Positions 52,628 to 60,977 are shown, numbered from the stretch's first letter. The stretch is 64,000 nt of DNA from Oscillospiraceae bacterium (GCA_028720105.1 JAQYLI010000004.1:112022-176021), one strand, 5' to 3'. Notes: a model not told the origin generated them from the sequence alone. Numbers and translations are program-made.

Positions 52628-53209
52628 TTATTCAACAGTTCCGATACGCTCCATAGGCCAAATTCTGAAAATGACCTTGCCGACTATCTCGTCTTCGGGA
52701 ATGAAGCCGATCTTCGAGCTTCTGCTGTCGGCAGAGTGCATTCTGTTGTCGCCCATCACGAAATAATTTCCCTCGGGAACTGTAACAGGGTATTCAAAAG
52801 CGCCCTCGTCAAGCTGGGTAAGCTCGTTTATGTAGCTTTCCTGCAAAACCTCTCCGTTGACCTTAACAACGCCGCTTTCAAAGTTTATATCCACCTGGTC
52901 TCCGCCCTGCGCGATAACGCGCTTTACAATGGGCTTGCCCAGGCTCTTGCTGTCTACTATAACAATATCGCCCTTTTCGGGAGTATAGAAAAGATGATGA
53001 ACAATAAGCTTCTCGCCGTCCTGAAGAGTGGGGACCATTGACTCGCCGTCAACGTTCGCCTGTCTGAGCAGGAAAGTAAAAACAAGGATCACAGCGAAAA
53101 ATGCGAATATTATGGTCTCCGACCACTCGAGAAACTCTTCATAGGGAGTGCCGTTTTTCTTGTTTTCGTCAGCGTCCAGTGCTTCGTAATTTATCTGAAA
53201 CTTAGCCAT
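52628..53209 (-). CDS. lepB: Signal peptidase I
   Basis: 193 aa from ATG 53207-53209; the in-frame ATG at 53218 abuts the AAAGG site and is too close. Cytoplasmic tail, one membrane helix (about 32-52), catalytic Ser in GESMVPTL, Lys in VKRVIAQGGD, and GDNRMHSADSR. It cleaves signal peptides on the outer face of the membrane and would process the exported proteins in this window. Its leader carries a CCGTCC/GGACGG hairpin (53230-53242). Confidence 0.95.
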   Translation of the reverse strand: MAKFQINYEALDADENKKNGTPYEEFLEWSETIIFAFFAVILVFTFLLRQANVDGESMVPTLQDGEKLIVHHLFYTPEKGDIVIVDSKSLGKPIVKRVIAQGGDQVDINFESGVVKVNGEVLQESYINELTQLDEGAFEYPVTVPEGNYFVMGDNRMHSADSRSSKIGFIPEDEIVGKVIFRIWPMERIGTVE

Positions 53210-53258
53210 TATGCTCATCCTTTCGTATTCCGTCCGGGACGGTCACTGCGTTAATAGC

Positions 53259-53285
53259 AAAAAAGGGAACTGCTCATAAGTCCCC
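53259..53285 (-). terminator. Terminator of rplS
   Basis: GGGGAC/GTTCCC (53280-53285 with 53265-53270) followed by TTTTTT on the minus strand. A longer hairpin (GTACAC...GTGTAC, about 53313-53358) lies between it and the gene. Confidence 0.85.
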
Positions 53286-53416
53286 AAGCAACCGATAAAA
53301 AAGCGTTTAAGGTACACAGCGGATGTGGCGCTTGAAGGTGCCGGTCACCGCCGTGTACAATATAAGCTTTTCGGTCAATTGAAAGGAGTCTTATTCCTTT
53401 CGCATTATCCGGCAGA

Positions 53417-53761
53417 TTACTGGATCTGCTCCTTGACCTTTGCAGCCTTGCTGACTCTGTCTCTGAGGTAGTAGAGCTTGCTTCTTCTGACTTTACCGTT
53501 TCTAACAACCTCTACCTTGTCAACAACGGGAGAATGTACAGGGAAAACTCTCTCGATGCCGCAGCCGTGAGCAACACGTCTAACGGTGAAGGTCTCCTGA
53601 ATGCCGCCGTGTCTCTTAGCGATAACGGTGCCCTCGAAAATCTGGATTCTGTACTTCTGACCTTCCTTGATTCTTACGTGTACCTTAACGGTATCGCCCA
53701 CCTCAAAAGCGGGAACCTCTGTCTTAAGGCTTGAGTCGCTGATAAGCTTGAGTGCGTCCAT
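53417..53761 (-). CDS. rplS: 50S ribosomal protein L19
   Basis: 114 aa, the standard length. [16 protein letters not shown] (about 19-34), [12 protein letters not shown] and [20 protein letters not shown] are conserved L19 blocks. It sits at the 30S-50S interface. AGGAGG upstream of ATG. A 180-nt leader with alternative hairpins separates it from its promoter. Confidence 0.98.
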   Translation of the reverse strand: MDALKLISDSSLKTEVPAFEVGDTVKVHVRIKEGQKYRIQIFEGTVIAKRHGGIQETFTVRRVAHGCGIERVFPVHSPVVDKVEVVRNGKVRRSKLYYLRDRVSKAAKVKEQIQ

Positions 53762-53938
53762 TTTAATATCCTCCTAAAATCTCAAGACATTCTTACCCCG
53801 CGTGATATCCTCTCAAAAAGACGCCTGAGAGGGCGGTGCAGCGGACTGTCCTTTTAATGTTGCAAGCGTATTGCCTGCAGCACTAATCTCGTCTTTTCGG
53901 CGCATAGGCATACTTCGACGGATTTTAAATGCGTATTT
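53762..53938 (-). promoter_or_regulatory. rplS leader with alternative hairpins (L19 leader candidate)
   Basis: In the RNA, CCTCTCA can pair with TGAGAGG (53826-53832 with 53809-53815), or instead sit in the loop of CGCC/GGCG; the two pairings exclude each other. Structured L19 leaders are known in Firmicutes and are thought to mediate autoregulation; whether this matches that family is inferred from position and structure only. Confidence 0.5.
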
Positions 53939-53967
53939 ATTTTACCACATCTGCATAAAAATTTCAA
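53939..53967 (-). promoter_or_regulatory. Sigma-A promoter of rplS
   Basis: Minus strand TTGAAA (53962-53967), 17 bp, TAAAAT (53939-53944), TGg extension. Confidence 0.8.
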
Positions 53968-53999
53968 TAGTTTTTTCTCATATTTAAATTTTCTGCATA

Positions 54000-54668
54000 T
54001 TATTCAAAAACCGTACCATCTTCACAAAATATATTTGTACGTTTTGCACAACAAAGCTCTGCCGAAACTTCGCAGGAATTGCAGTATTCGAGGAAAGACT
54101 CGGTAAAAACAGCGCAGTTCAGATTAAGCTCATTTCCTGCGGGGAGCCTGAGCGCTGTCTTTATTCCCTTTTCACACTCCGAAACGCTCAGAATATTGAT
54201 ATGGTGTTTTATATCAACCTCTATCATACCCTTTTTCTTTGAGTGCTTCATCACCATAATGCTCTCTCGGGAAATATACCGCGAAACAGCCGCCTTCAAA
54301 GCCTCCGCATCACCCGAAAAAACCGTTTCATATTCCGCAAATCCTATCTCCTTGTTGAGATGAATGGGATACGCCGCCGAAACTATCCTTATCCCCTCGG
54401 GACAAGCACTGTTCAGCCTTTCCCTTATCTCCTCAAAGCTAACGTCATCGACTATCGCCATATCCATAGACTCCCTCACGCCCTCAGTACCCAGTGAAAG
54501 CGCCAGAGGAAAATTCAGATATATCCTTGGATTAAAGCCCTCGGAGTACCATACGGGAAGCCCCGAGCGCTTCAAAGCCCTCTGCATAGTTCTCAGCAGG
54601 TCAAGGTGGGAAATGTAGATTGCCCTGTCCTTTTTTTCAAAAAAGACTCTGATGTTTTTCTTATCCAA
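54000..54668 (-). CDS. TIGR03936/DUF2344 radical-SAM-associated protein
   Basis: 222 aa. Starts with VFFEKKDRAIYISHLDLLRTMQRAL and continues SEGFNPRIYLNFPLALSLGTEG, the signature of the DUF2344 family found next to, or fused with, TIGR03960 B12-binding radical SAM proteins. Overlaps that partner gene by 8 nt. Role unknown, with an RNA-related guess from frequent neighbours such as ribosomal genes. Confidence 0.92.
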   Translation of the reverse strand: MDKKNIRVFFEKKDRAIYISHLDLLRTMQRALKRSGLPVWYSEGFNPRIYLNFPLALSLGTEGVRESMDMAIVDDVSFEEIRERLNSACPEGIRIVSAAYPIHLNKEIGFAEYETVFSGDAEALKAAVSRYISRESIMVMKHSKKKGMIEVDIKHHINILSVSECEKGIKTALRLPAGNELNLNCAVFTESFLEYCNSCEVSAELCCAKRTNIFCEDGTVFE

Positions 54669-56514
54669 AGCATTCCCTCCCTGCCGCCTTGTTAACGCCG
54701 CAGCCGCTGCACTGTTCCCGACAACTTTTTGTGACCTTTCCTTCCTTTGCCTTTTTGTTTTCCCTCACAAAAAAGCTCTTGTCTATCATATAATCAAGGT
54801 GATCCCAGGGCGTAACCTCATTGAAATCCATAGCCCTGTGAGCATAAAAATCAATATCCGTTCCCGTGTCCGCAAAAGCATTTACCCATTCGTCATAGCG
54901 GTACATCTCGTCCCAGCCGTCAAATTTGCAGCCCCGTTCCCAGGCGCGCCTAATAACAGCCCCAAGCCGCCTGTCGCCCTTTGCCAGCGCTGCCTCAAGA
55001 ATGCTTATGCGGAAATTGTGATAGCTTACATTTATATACCTCTTGCCCTTTGTGCTGTCAAGGAGCAGCTTCTGACGGCGGTTTATCTCGTCTATGCTTA
55101 TCTGCGGCTCAAACTGAAAGGGCGTAAAGGGCTTCGGCACAAAAGTAGCGCAGCTTATTGAAATAGAAAGCTTCTGACCTCTCGGACGATTTTTCATATT
55201 GAAATACAGATCGGCAATACGCTTTGCAAGGTCGGCAATTCCGATAATATCCTCGTCCGTCTCTGTGGGCAGACCCATCATAAAGTACAGCTTCACACCC
55301 GCATATCCGCCCTCAAAGGCAGTCCTGCAGGCGGACATTATCTCCTCCTCGTCAATGTTCTTGTTGATAACATCACGAAGCCGCTGAGTGCCTGCCTCGG
55401 GAGCAAAGGTAAGACCGCTCTTTCTCACCTTTGAAAGCTGCTCCATAAGATTTTTGTTAAAACGGTCGATACGCATAGAAGGCAGCGCAAGGTTTACCCT
55501 TTCGCCCTCGGTGTATCCCGTCATTTCCGTTAGCATTTCCTCAATATCTGAGTGGTCGCTGGTGCTGAGAGAAGCAAGGGACAGCTCCTCATATCCCGTA
55601 GACTCGCATAAAGCCTTAGCTTCATTTATAATGGTACCCGTAGATTTTTCCCTGAAAGGTCTGTAAATAAATCCCGCCTGACAGAAACGGCAGCCTCTTA
55701 TGCACCCTCTGAGAACTTCCACAACAGCCCTGTCGTGAACTATCTCGGAAAATGGCACCACAAAGCTTTCGGGATAGAAAACCTTGTCAAGATCTTTGAT
55801 TATCCGCTTTGTGACCTTTTCGGGAACGCCATCGCAAACAGGCGCCACCTTCTCAATGCGCCCGTCCTCAAGGTAGGACACATTATATAATGAAGGCACA
55901 TAAATACCCTTTATCCCCGCCGCACGTTTTAGAAAAGCCTTTTTGGTGTATTCGCCCGACTTTTTCATCTCCTCATAAAGCTCCATCAGCTCAATGTTAA
56001 CCTCCTCGCCCTCGCCGATAACGAAAAGGTCAATAAAGTCGCAAAGCGGCTCGGGATTGCATACACAAGGACCTCCCGCAATGACCACAGGGTCATTTTC
56101 ATTTCTCTCAGCAGCAAGCACATTCAGTCCCGCAAGATCCAGCATATTAAGGATATTCGTGTAGCAAAGCTCATACTGGACCGTAAATCCGATAAAGTCA
56201 AAATCCCTTATGGGGTCAAGGCTCTCAAGCCCGTAAAGGGGAATGTGATTTTCACGCATAAGCTCCTCGAAATCCACCCAGGGAGCAAAAACTCTCTCAC
56301 ACCACCAGTTCTCACGGGCATTTTTAAGTGAGTAAAGAATTTTCATACCAATGTGAGACATACCCACATCATAAGCGTCGGGAAAGCAGAAAGCAAACCG
56401 GACGTCCACCTTGCTTCTGTCCTTAACAACGCTGTTAAGCTCACCGCCGATATATCTTGAAGGAGATTTTACTTTAAGCAGCAGCTTTTCGATTTTCTCA
56501 CGCAGATTTTCCAT
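54661..56514 (-). CDS. TIGR03960 B12-binding-like radical SAM protein
   Basis: 617 aa. An N-terminal B12-binding-like alpha/beta domain (about 30-190, FPDAYDVGMSHIGMKIL) precedes a radical SAM barrel with CIRGCRFCQAGF (CxxxCxxC cluster, about 278-289) and LTFAPEAGTQRLRDVINK. The C-terminus has CREQCSGCG, a possible extra cluster. Its modification target is not known. In many Clostridia the pair is followed by rng and rplU; here rplS follows instead. Confidence 0.93.
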   Translation of the reverse strand: MENLREKIEKLLLKVKSPSRYIGGELNSVVKDRSKVDVRFAFCFPDAYDVGMSHIGMKILYSLKNARENWWCERVFAPWVDFEELMRENHIPLYGLESLDPIRDFDFIGFTVQYELCYTNILNMLDLAGLNVLAAERNENDPVVIAGGPCVCNPEPLCDFIDLFVIGEGEEVNIELMELYEEMKKSGEYTKKAFLKRAAGIKGIYVPSLYNVSYLEDGRIEKVAPVCDGVPEKVTKRIIKDLDKVFYPESFVVPFSEIVHDRAVVEVLRGCIRGCRFCQAGFIYRPFREKSTGTIINEAKALCESTGYEELSLASLSTSDHSDIEEMLTEMTGYTEGERVNLALPSMRIDRFNKNLMEQLSKVRKSGLTFAPEAGTQRLRDVINKNIDEEEIMSACRTAFEGGYAGVKLYFMMGLPTETDEDIIGIADLAKRIADLYFNMKNRPRGQKLSISISCATFVPKPFTPFQFEPQISIDEINRRQKLLLDSTKGKRYINVSYHNFRISILEAALAKGDRRLGAVIRRAWERGCKFDGWDEMYRYDEWVNAFADTGTDIDFYAHRAMDFNEVTPWDHLDYMIDKSFFVRENKKAKEGKVTKSCREQCSGCGVNKAAGRECFG

Positions 56515-56524
56515 ATTTTCCCTT

Positions 56525-57343
56525 TCATATATGAACAGGCTCTCCCGAAAGCTCGGGTAAAAGCCTTAGAATTTCCCTGACCACACCATTATCATCATTA
56601 GACGGTGCAATAAAAGCAGCACTCTCCTTCAAAACGGGGTGAGCATTTTCCATAGCAAAGCTGTATTTGCAGCAGCCCATCATCTCCAGGTCATTGAGAT
56701 AATCCCCGAAAACCATAGCCTCCTCAAAGCCTGCCCCCAGCTTGTCCATTAGCTTTTTCACCGCATTTCCCTTGTTCACATCTTTTCCCACAATATCCAC
56801 CCATTGTGTATTCGACAGAATAACATTGTACCTGTCCGAAAACCGCTTCATTGCAGGATATGTGAGCTGCTCCGCATTTTTGTCAAAAAGAGCCACCTTG
56901 ATAATATGGTCATTCCCTACATAATCCTCAAGCCTATGAAGCACGCTCAGCCTCGCACAATAAATATTGCAGCTCTCGGAAAATTCGGGGTCGCTGTCCG
57001 TAACATAAGCGGACTTTTCTCCCGACAAAAGCACCCTCACGCCATCTCCGTAAAGCTCCCGTGCACACTTTATCATCTCCAGCACGCCTTCGTCCGCCAT
57101 CGGCAGGGAATAAACGCATTTCCCGTTTTCAAAAGCAATACCGCCGTTTTCGGCAATAAACATCATCTTGTCTCTCACAGGCTCAAAAAGCCGTTCCACG
57201 CCGTAATACTGTCTCCCCGAAGCGGCGGCGAAAACCACGCCCATACGGTGCATACGCTCCACAAGCTCAAAAAATCCCTCGGGCAATTCGTGAGAGCTGT
57301 TTAAAAGAGTGCCGTCCAGATCGGCTGCAATAAATTTAATAAT
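56525..57343 (-). CDS. HAD-family (Cof-type) phosphatase, apparent ATT start
   Basis: 272 aa if started at ATT 57341-57343. The catalytic motif AADLDGTLLNSS (about residues 6-17) lies upstream of the first ATG/GTG/TTG in frame (TTG at 57286), which would delete both catalytic aspartates. The frame is closed by TGA at 57350-57352, leaving ATT codons at 57343 and 57340; GAAAGGA lies 10 nt before the first. Later motifs: KGNAVKKLMDKLG and FGDYLNDLEMM. Cof-type HADs dephosphorylate sugar phosphates or flavin precursors. Ends 10 nt before the radical SAM gene. Confidence 0.85.
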   Translation of the reverse strand: MIKFIAADLDGTLLNSSHELPEGFFELVERMHRMGVVFAAASGRQYYGVERLFEPVRDKMMFIAENGGIAFENGKCVYSLPMADEGVLEMIKCARELYGDGVRVLLSGEKSAYVTDSDPEFSESCNIYCARLSVLHRLEDYVGNDHIIKVALFDKNAEQLTYPAMKRFSDRYNVILSNTQWVDIVGKDVNKGNAVKKLMDKLGAGFEEAMVFGDYLNDLEMMGCCKYSFAMENAHPVLKESAAFIAPSNDDNGVVREILRLLPELSGEPVHI

Positions 57344-57573
57344 GTGAGTTCAATCCTTTCAAAAAATCATTTCCGAAACACATTATATCATAATTCGGCT
57401 CAGAGTTCAAGGAGTTTAAGAATATCTTCATAAACGTTTATCACAATTCACATTATAGCACATTAGTCCCAAAATGTCAATAGCTAAAGGAAACAAAAGT
57501 GTCAAATAAACCAAATTTCGTATAAATGACTAAAATCACATTGATAAATTTGTTTATGCAGCACATATATTCC
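57344..57573. other. AT-rich intergenic region
   Basis: No gene recognised. It is AT-rich and precedes the HAD gene on the minus strand; no convincing promoter was found. Confidence 0.4.
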
Positions 57574-57604
57574 AAAAAGGCTGCTGCAAACCCACGCAGC
57601 AGCC
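57574..57604 (-). terminator. Terminator of the broken flavodoxin gene
   Basis: GGCTGCTGC/GCAGCAGCC (57579-57587 with 57596-57604) followed by TTTTT on the minus strand. Confidence 0.85.
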
Positions 57605-57721
57605 CCACAGACCACAAAATTATTTGCAGAGACTCTTGAAAAAATCCACAGCCCCCGAAATATCCTTGTCATCGGGGTGCCCCTTAGCAATGCCGCCCAC
57701 AAGCTTGAAAGGACCGTATGT

Positions 57722-57816
57722 ATTCTTCCCACTTCGTACCCAATCAATTATCGGTACCGAGCCACAAATTGACAGTCCATACAAAAGTATAAACGACTTA
57801 CCGGCGGGGGTTCCCC
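57722..57816. mobile_element. About 95-bp insertion in the 3' part of the flavodoxin gene
   Basis: Non-flavodoxin sequence between the GYGCRG and TYGPF codons. It contains a GC-rich palindrome GGCGGGGGTTCCCCGCC (57803-57819, partly in the coding end) and the dispersed TACCGAGCCACA motif (57755-57766). Ends are approximate. Confidence 0.5.
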
Positions 57817-58128
57817 GCCCCGACAGCCGTATTCACCGAGGATTTCCGCTCCCTTTGAAACTGCAATACCCTTTATCGCTTTAGTGTAGCTCTTTCCCAT
57901 AGAGCCGCAGGTGAATATGAAAAACACCTTCTTGTTTTCGGGCAGACATTTACCGGCAAATTCAAGAACCTTTTCATTCATCTTGCCGAAATAGATACCC
58001 GAAGCAAAGCCTATAAGCTCATATCCTGATAAATCGGCATCACTTGCCTCCGCAGCGTCAATGAGGGTCACATCTCCCTCCTTTGCGATCTCGTCCAAAA
58101 GCTTTTTAGTGTTGCCGTGGTGCTCTGA

Positions 58129-58287
58129 TACTAATCTTTAACCAACCTATAGACAAATTTGACAGCTATAACGCAGCTACTCGTCGTCAAGCTCCCTTGC
58201 AAGGCGGCAAGCCTTGCTGCGGTCGCTTTCCTAGATTGGCAGCGTTCTATCTGCCGCCTTTGTCTACAGAACGATTAAAGATTAGTA
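58129..58287. mobile_element. 159-bp MITE with terminal inverted repeats
   Basis: Both ends read TACTAATCTTTAA (13 bp perfect), continuing imperfectly through TAGACAAA and an AACGC block for about 50 bp. The 3-bp sequence TGA flanks it on both sides (58126-58128 and 58288-58290), a target duplication. No coding capacity. The TNA-type target would fit an IS5-group transposase acting in trans (inference). Confidence 0.85.
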
Positions 58288-58344
58288 TGAGTAATAAACT
58301 ATAGCGGTTTTCATAATAATACACTTACATATTTATATAAAATA

Positions 58345-58376
58345 ACCAAACGGTAACTCAGCCCTCCGAGTTACCG
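58345..58376 (-). terminator. Terminator overlapping the end of the FliD-like gene
   Basis: CGGTAACTC/GAGTTACCG (58351-58359 with 58368-58376); the stem contains the last codons and stop, followed by TTTGGTTATTTT. Confidence 0.65.
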
Positions 58377-59047
58377 CCAAAAATACCGTATCTGTTGTAA
58401 ATTCCCGCCGCAGAAACGCCGGAAAGCTGAGCCAAATTCTGAAGCTCCGAGCCCTTCTTTGCCATCTTTGCGCCATAGGAATATCCGCCCTTGAATAATG
58501 CCCTTGCCTGCTCAGCATTTTCCCCGAGAACCTTTTCGTCCACCGACAGACTACCGTCCTCGCCTACAGTAATGCTCACCTTTGAAAGCGCACTCTCAAA
58601 GGAACGTGTAATGCCCGTCATACTGTCGCCCGTAAGCTTTGCGGCATAACTCGATGTATTTTTCAGAGCGTTCAAAGCACCGTTGTAGCTGTCTGCAAAG
58701 CCCTTGACCTCTTCCACCAGCTTTTCGTTTGACATCTTCTCAGCACCCATTAAAGTCACAGCGGAAAAACTCATTGCCTGTGCGCTTTTCTTTAAATTCG
58801 CCGCATTTTCAGTCTCGGTAAGAGAACCGCTCTGGTAATACTTGGATATGGAATTTTCCGAAGTATCCGTCCTGTTAAGATAGGTCTTGCCCGTTTTTTC
58901 GCTGAGCTTCGAGTAAGCCTTTTTCAGCATTTTCGAGTTTACGGAAGAACGGTTCAGCAGGGAAGCAAGCTGACTTGAAGTGCTGTTTCCCGAACGGCTG
59001 AACATATTAGCCCTGTAATGCTCGATACCTCTGAGCGCCATAGCCAT
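58358..59047 (-). CDS. FliD C-terminal-like hypothetical protein
   Basis: 229 aa, helical. Residues 110-190 (FADSYNGALNALKNTS ... FESALSKVSITVGEDGSLSVDEKVL) follow the pattern of the FliD filament-cap C-terminal domain: conserved YN, an I/V-T-V-GxDGSLSVDE strand and a helical stalk. The N-terminus also looks like a coiled-coil-forming helix. No flagellar genes are in this window, and it lacks the large D2-D3 part of a true cap protein. Role unknown. It starts 6 nt after the end of the dehydratase-like gene, so it is in the same transcript. Confidence 0.7.
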   Translation of the reverse strand: MAMALRGIEHYRANMFSRSGNSTSSQLASLLNRSSVNSKMLKKAYSKLSEKTGKTYLNRTDTSENSISKYYQSGSLTETENAANLKKSAQAMSFSAVTLMGAEKMSNEKLVEEVKGFADSYNGALNALKNTSSYAAKLTGDSMTGITRSFESALSKVSITVGEDGSLSVDEKVLGENAEQARALFKGGYSYGAKMAKKGSELQNLAQLSGVSAAGIYNRYGIFGGNSEG

Positions 59048-59053
59048 ATCTCC

Positions 59054-60319
59054 TTACTTCTTTTTATTGTCGGCCATCTGCTGCTTTGCGGTAGACAGCA
59101 TAAGCTTTATCCTGTTTTCCTGATTTACCCTCGTGGCACCGGGGTCATAGTCAATGGGAACGATATTCGACTGAGGGAAAGTCTCTCGGAGCTTACGTAT
59201 CATACCCTTGCCGATAATGTGATTGGGCAGACAGCCGAAGGGCTGAGCGCAGACAATATTGTTAATGCCCATATGGATCATATCCACCATCTCCGCAGTC
59301 AGGAGCCAACCCTCGCCCATTTTGTTGGCAGGTGAGATGTAAGGCTCAACGTCCTTCTTAGCCTTCTCAAAGGGCGTAGGACCGAAAAATCTCGTGCCTT
59401 TAACTGCCTTGATGATCTTGTTCTGCATCATTTTGAAGAAGCCCTTCACAGCGGTTGATGCAACATATTTTTTGTATTTAACGTGATAAAGCTCAGTCTC
59501 CACCACGTGATGATCGCCCATAAAAATAAGGAAGTCGATAAGACCGGGGCAGTAGACCTCGCAGCCCTCTGACTCAAGGAATTTCTGAAGCTCGTTGTTG
59601 CCGAGAGGGGAGTATTTGATGAATATTTCGCCCACAACGCCCACCTTTATCTTGTCGGGGTCGGGAGTGTAGGGAATATTTCCGAAATCCTCCACTATCT
59701 CCTTTGAAACCTTGTCGAATGCGCCGAAGTTGAAATTTATCTCCACAAGCTTGTCCACCCATTTGTCAATGAGCCTGTCACAGTCGCCCTTGTTATTCTC
59801 ATAGGGGCGCACCTGATTGGAGATGAGCATAATAAGGTCTGCATAGCACACAGCAGTGATAAGGTCTGCAAGAAGAGCGGGAGTAAGGTGGAAGCCCGGG
59901 TTCTTTTCCAGACTTGCAAGGTTAAGGGAAATAACGGGGACCTGCTCCATACCGCACTTTTTCAGAGCCTTTCTGATAAGGTGGATATAATTGGAAGCTC
60001 TGCAGCCGCCGCCCGACTGTATCATCATAAGAGCGGTCTTGTTCACGTCATACTGACCCGATTTAAGAGCGTCGATAAACTGACCTATGCACAGCAGGGC
60101 AGGATAGCAGGTGTCGTTGTGAACGTAGCGCAGACCCTCGTCCACAATGCGTCTGCCCGTAGTGGTGAGCAGCTTCATTCTGTATCCGTGATTGTTGAAA
60201 ATTCTTTCAAGCAGTCTGAAATGTATGGGAAGCATATTGGGAATGAGAATAGTGTATTCCCTGCGCATTTCCTCGGTAAAGAGCAGTCTGCCCTGTTCAT
60301 TGTAAATAAGCTCTGCCAT
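59054..60319 (-). CDS. 2-hydroxyacyl-CoA dehydratase-like (activase C-terminal/DUF2229-type) protein
   Basis: 421 aa. Cysteines in NDTCYPALL, GGGCRASN and QPFGCLPNH match the 4Fe-4S ligands of the HgdB/2-hydroxyacyl-CoA dehydratase fold. The whole protein corresponds to the C-terminal part of the large clostridial activase-related proteins (about 1400 aa), but the ATPase activase domains are not encoded here or next to it. The reaction is unknown. ATG with GAGGAT upstream. Confidence 0.82.
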   Translation of the reverse strand: MAELIYNEQGRLLFTEEMRREYTILIPNMLPIHFRLLERIFNNHGYRMKLLTTTGRRIVDEGLRYVHNDTCYPALLCIGQFIDALKSGQYDVNKTALMMIQSGGGCRASNYIHLIRKALKKCGMEQVPVISLNLASLEKNPGFHLTPALLADLITAVCYADLIMLISNQVRPYENNKGDCDRLIDKWVDKLVEINFNFGAFDKVSKEIVEDFGNIPYTPDPDKIKVGVVGEIFIKYSPLGNNELQKFLESEGCEVYCPGLIDFLIFMGDHHVVETELYHVKYKKYVASTAVKGFFKMMQNKIIKAVKGTRFFGPTPFEKAKKDVEPYISPANKMGEGWLLTAEMVDMIHMGINNIVCAQPFGCLPNHIIGKGMIRKLRETFPQSNIVPIDYDPGATRVNQENRIKLMLSTAKQQMADNKKK

Positions 60320-60376
60320 AGGGGTCTATCATCCTCGTTTCATATTGATAATACAGAGTAATTATATCACATTCGT

Positions 60377-60880
60377 CTAATTTTTACAAGCTTTTTTGAA
60401 TATTAATTTATTAGAAAGTGATGAAAAGTTATCGGCAAAATTGTTAAGAAACTCCACCCAGCTTTCACCCGCAACAAAAACATCATCTGCAATGATGTAA
60501 ATTCTGCCGCTCTCGCCGATAGCGATAAAGTCATCATTGATAAGCCCCAGAGGGATAATATAGTCGTTCATTCCCTCGGAAAGCTGCTTGAAAAGGTGAG
60601 CCGCCTCGTAAATATTTTCGGGATAGACCACCATCTTGTTTTCAATGTCCCCGTTTTCGGTAATGACGAACTGCCCGTTGTCAAACTGCCCGTGCTTGCC
60701 GATGGAGAGCATATAAAAATCGTTAATGATATCCCTTGCAGTGTCCGAGACCCGATAGCCCTCCTCCTCAAAAAATGCAAAACATTCATCTAATGAGTCC
60801 TCGGACAAAAACCTCTGCTTGCCGTAGCCGCAGGACTCAATAAGCTTTCTCGCTCTTTCCGAAAGACCGTTAAGCTCCAT
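60377..60880 (-). CDS. SUKH-3-like immunity-type protein
   Basis: 167 aa. Early RARKLIESCGYG, then ENIYEAAHLFKQLSEG, and a C-terminal strand block LINDDFIAIGESGRIYIIADDVFVAG followed by a WVEFLNNF helix resemble the SUKH-3 immunity domain. No toxin or RHS/LXG gene is adjacent, so it would be an orphan. AAAGGAATG site and own promoter. Alternative: another SUKH-fold cellular protein. Confidence 0.6.
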   Translation of the reverse strand: MELNGLSERARKLIESCGYGKQRFLSEDSLDECFAFFEEEGYRVSDTARDIINDFYMLSIGKHGQFDNGQFVITENGDIENKMVVYPENIYEAAHLFKQLSEGMNDYIIPLGLINDDFIAIGESGRIYIIADDVFVAGESWVEFLNNFADNFSSLSNKLIFKKACKN

Positions 60881-60932
60881 TTATCTGTTCATTCCTTTCA
60901 ATATGCCAAAAGGCTACATAATACCAAATTAC

Positions 60933-60960
60933 ATTATACACCTCCACGAAAAAAAGTCAA
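60933..60960 (-). promoter_or_regulatory. Sigma-A promoter of the SUKH-like gene
   Basis: Minus strand TTGACT (60955-60960), 16 bp, TATAAT (60933-60938). Confidence 0.7.
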
Positions 60961-60977
60961 GCACCCGATAAATCAGC

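Larger units (their letters stand above)
57620..58314 (-). pseudogene. Flavodoxin gene disrupted by two insertions
   Basis: The gene starts at ATG 58312-58314 with MKTAIVYYS (9 codons), is interrupted by a 159-bp MITE, and resumes with SEHHGNTKKL, an FMN-phosphate loop. It then reads through LIGFASGIYFGKMNE and GAEILGEYGCRG to 57817. There about 95 bp of foreign sequence follow, after which TYGPFKLVGGIAKGHPDDKD to SLCK completes the protein in another frame, stopping at 57620-57622. Without the insertions it would be a flavodoxin of roughly 160 aa, an FMN electron carrier. The open 116-aa frame 57748-58098 is just its middle part. Confidence 0.85.

Noticed and set aside
57748..58098. 116-aa open frame as an independent small protein
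   Set aside because: It is the middle of the broken flavodoxin; its C-terminal 20 residues come from inserted DNA and it has no ribosome binding site.
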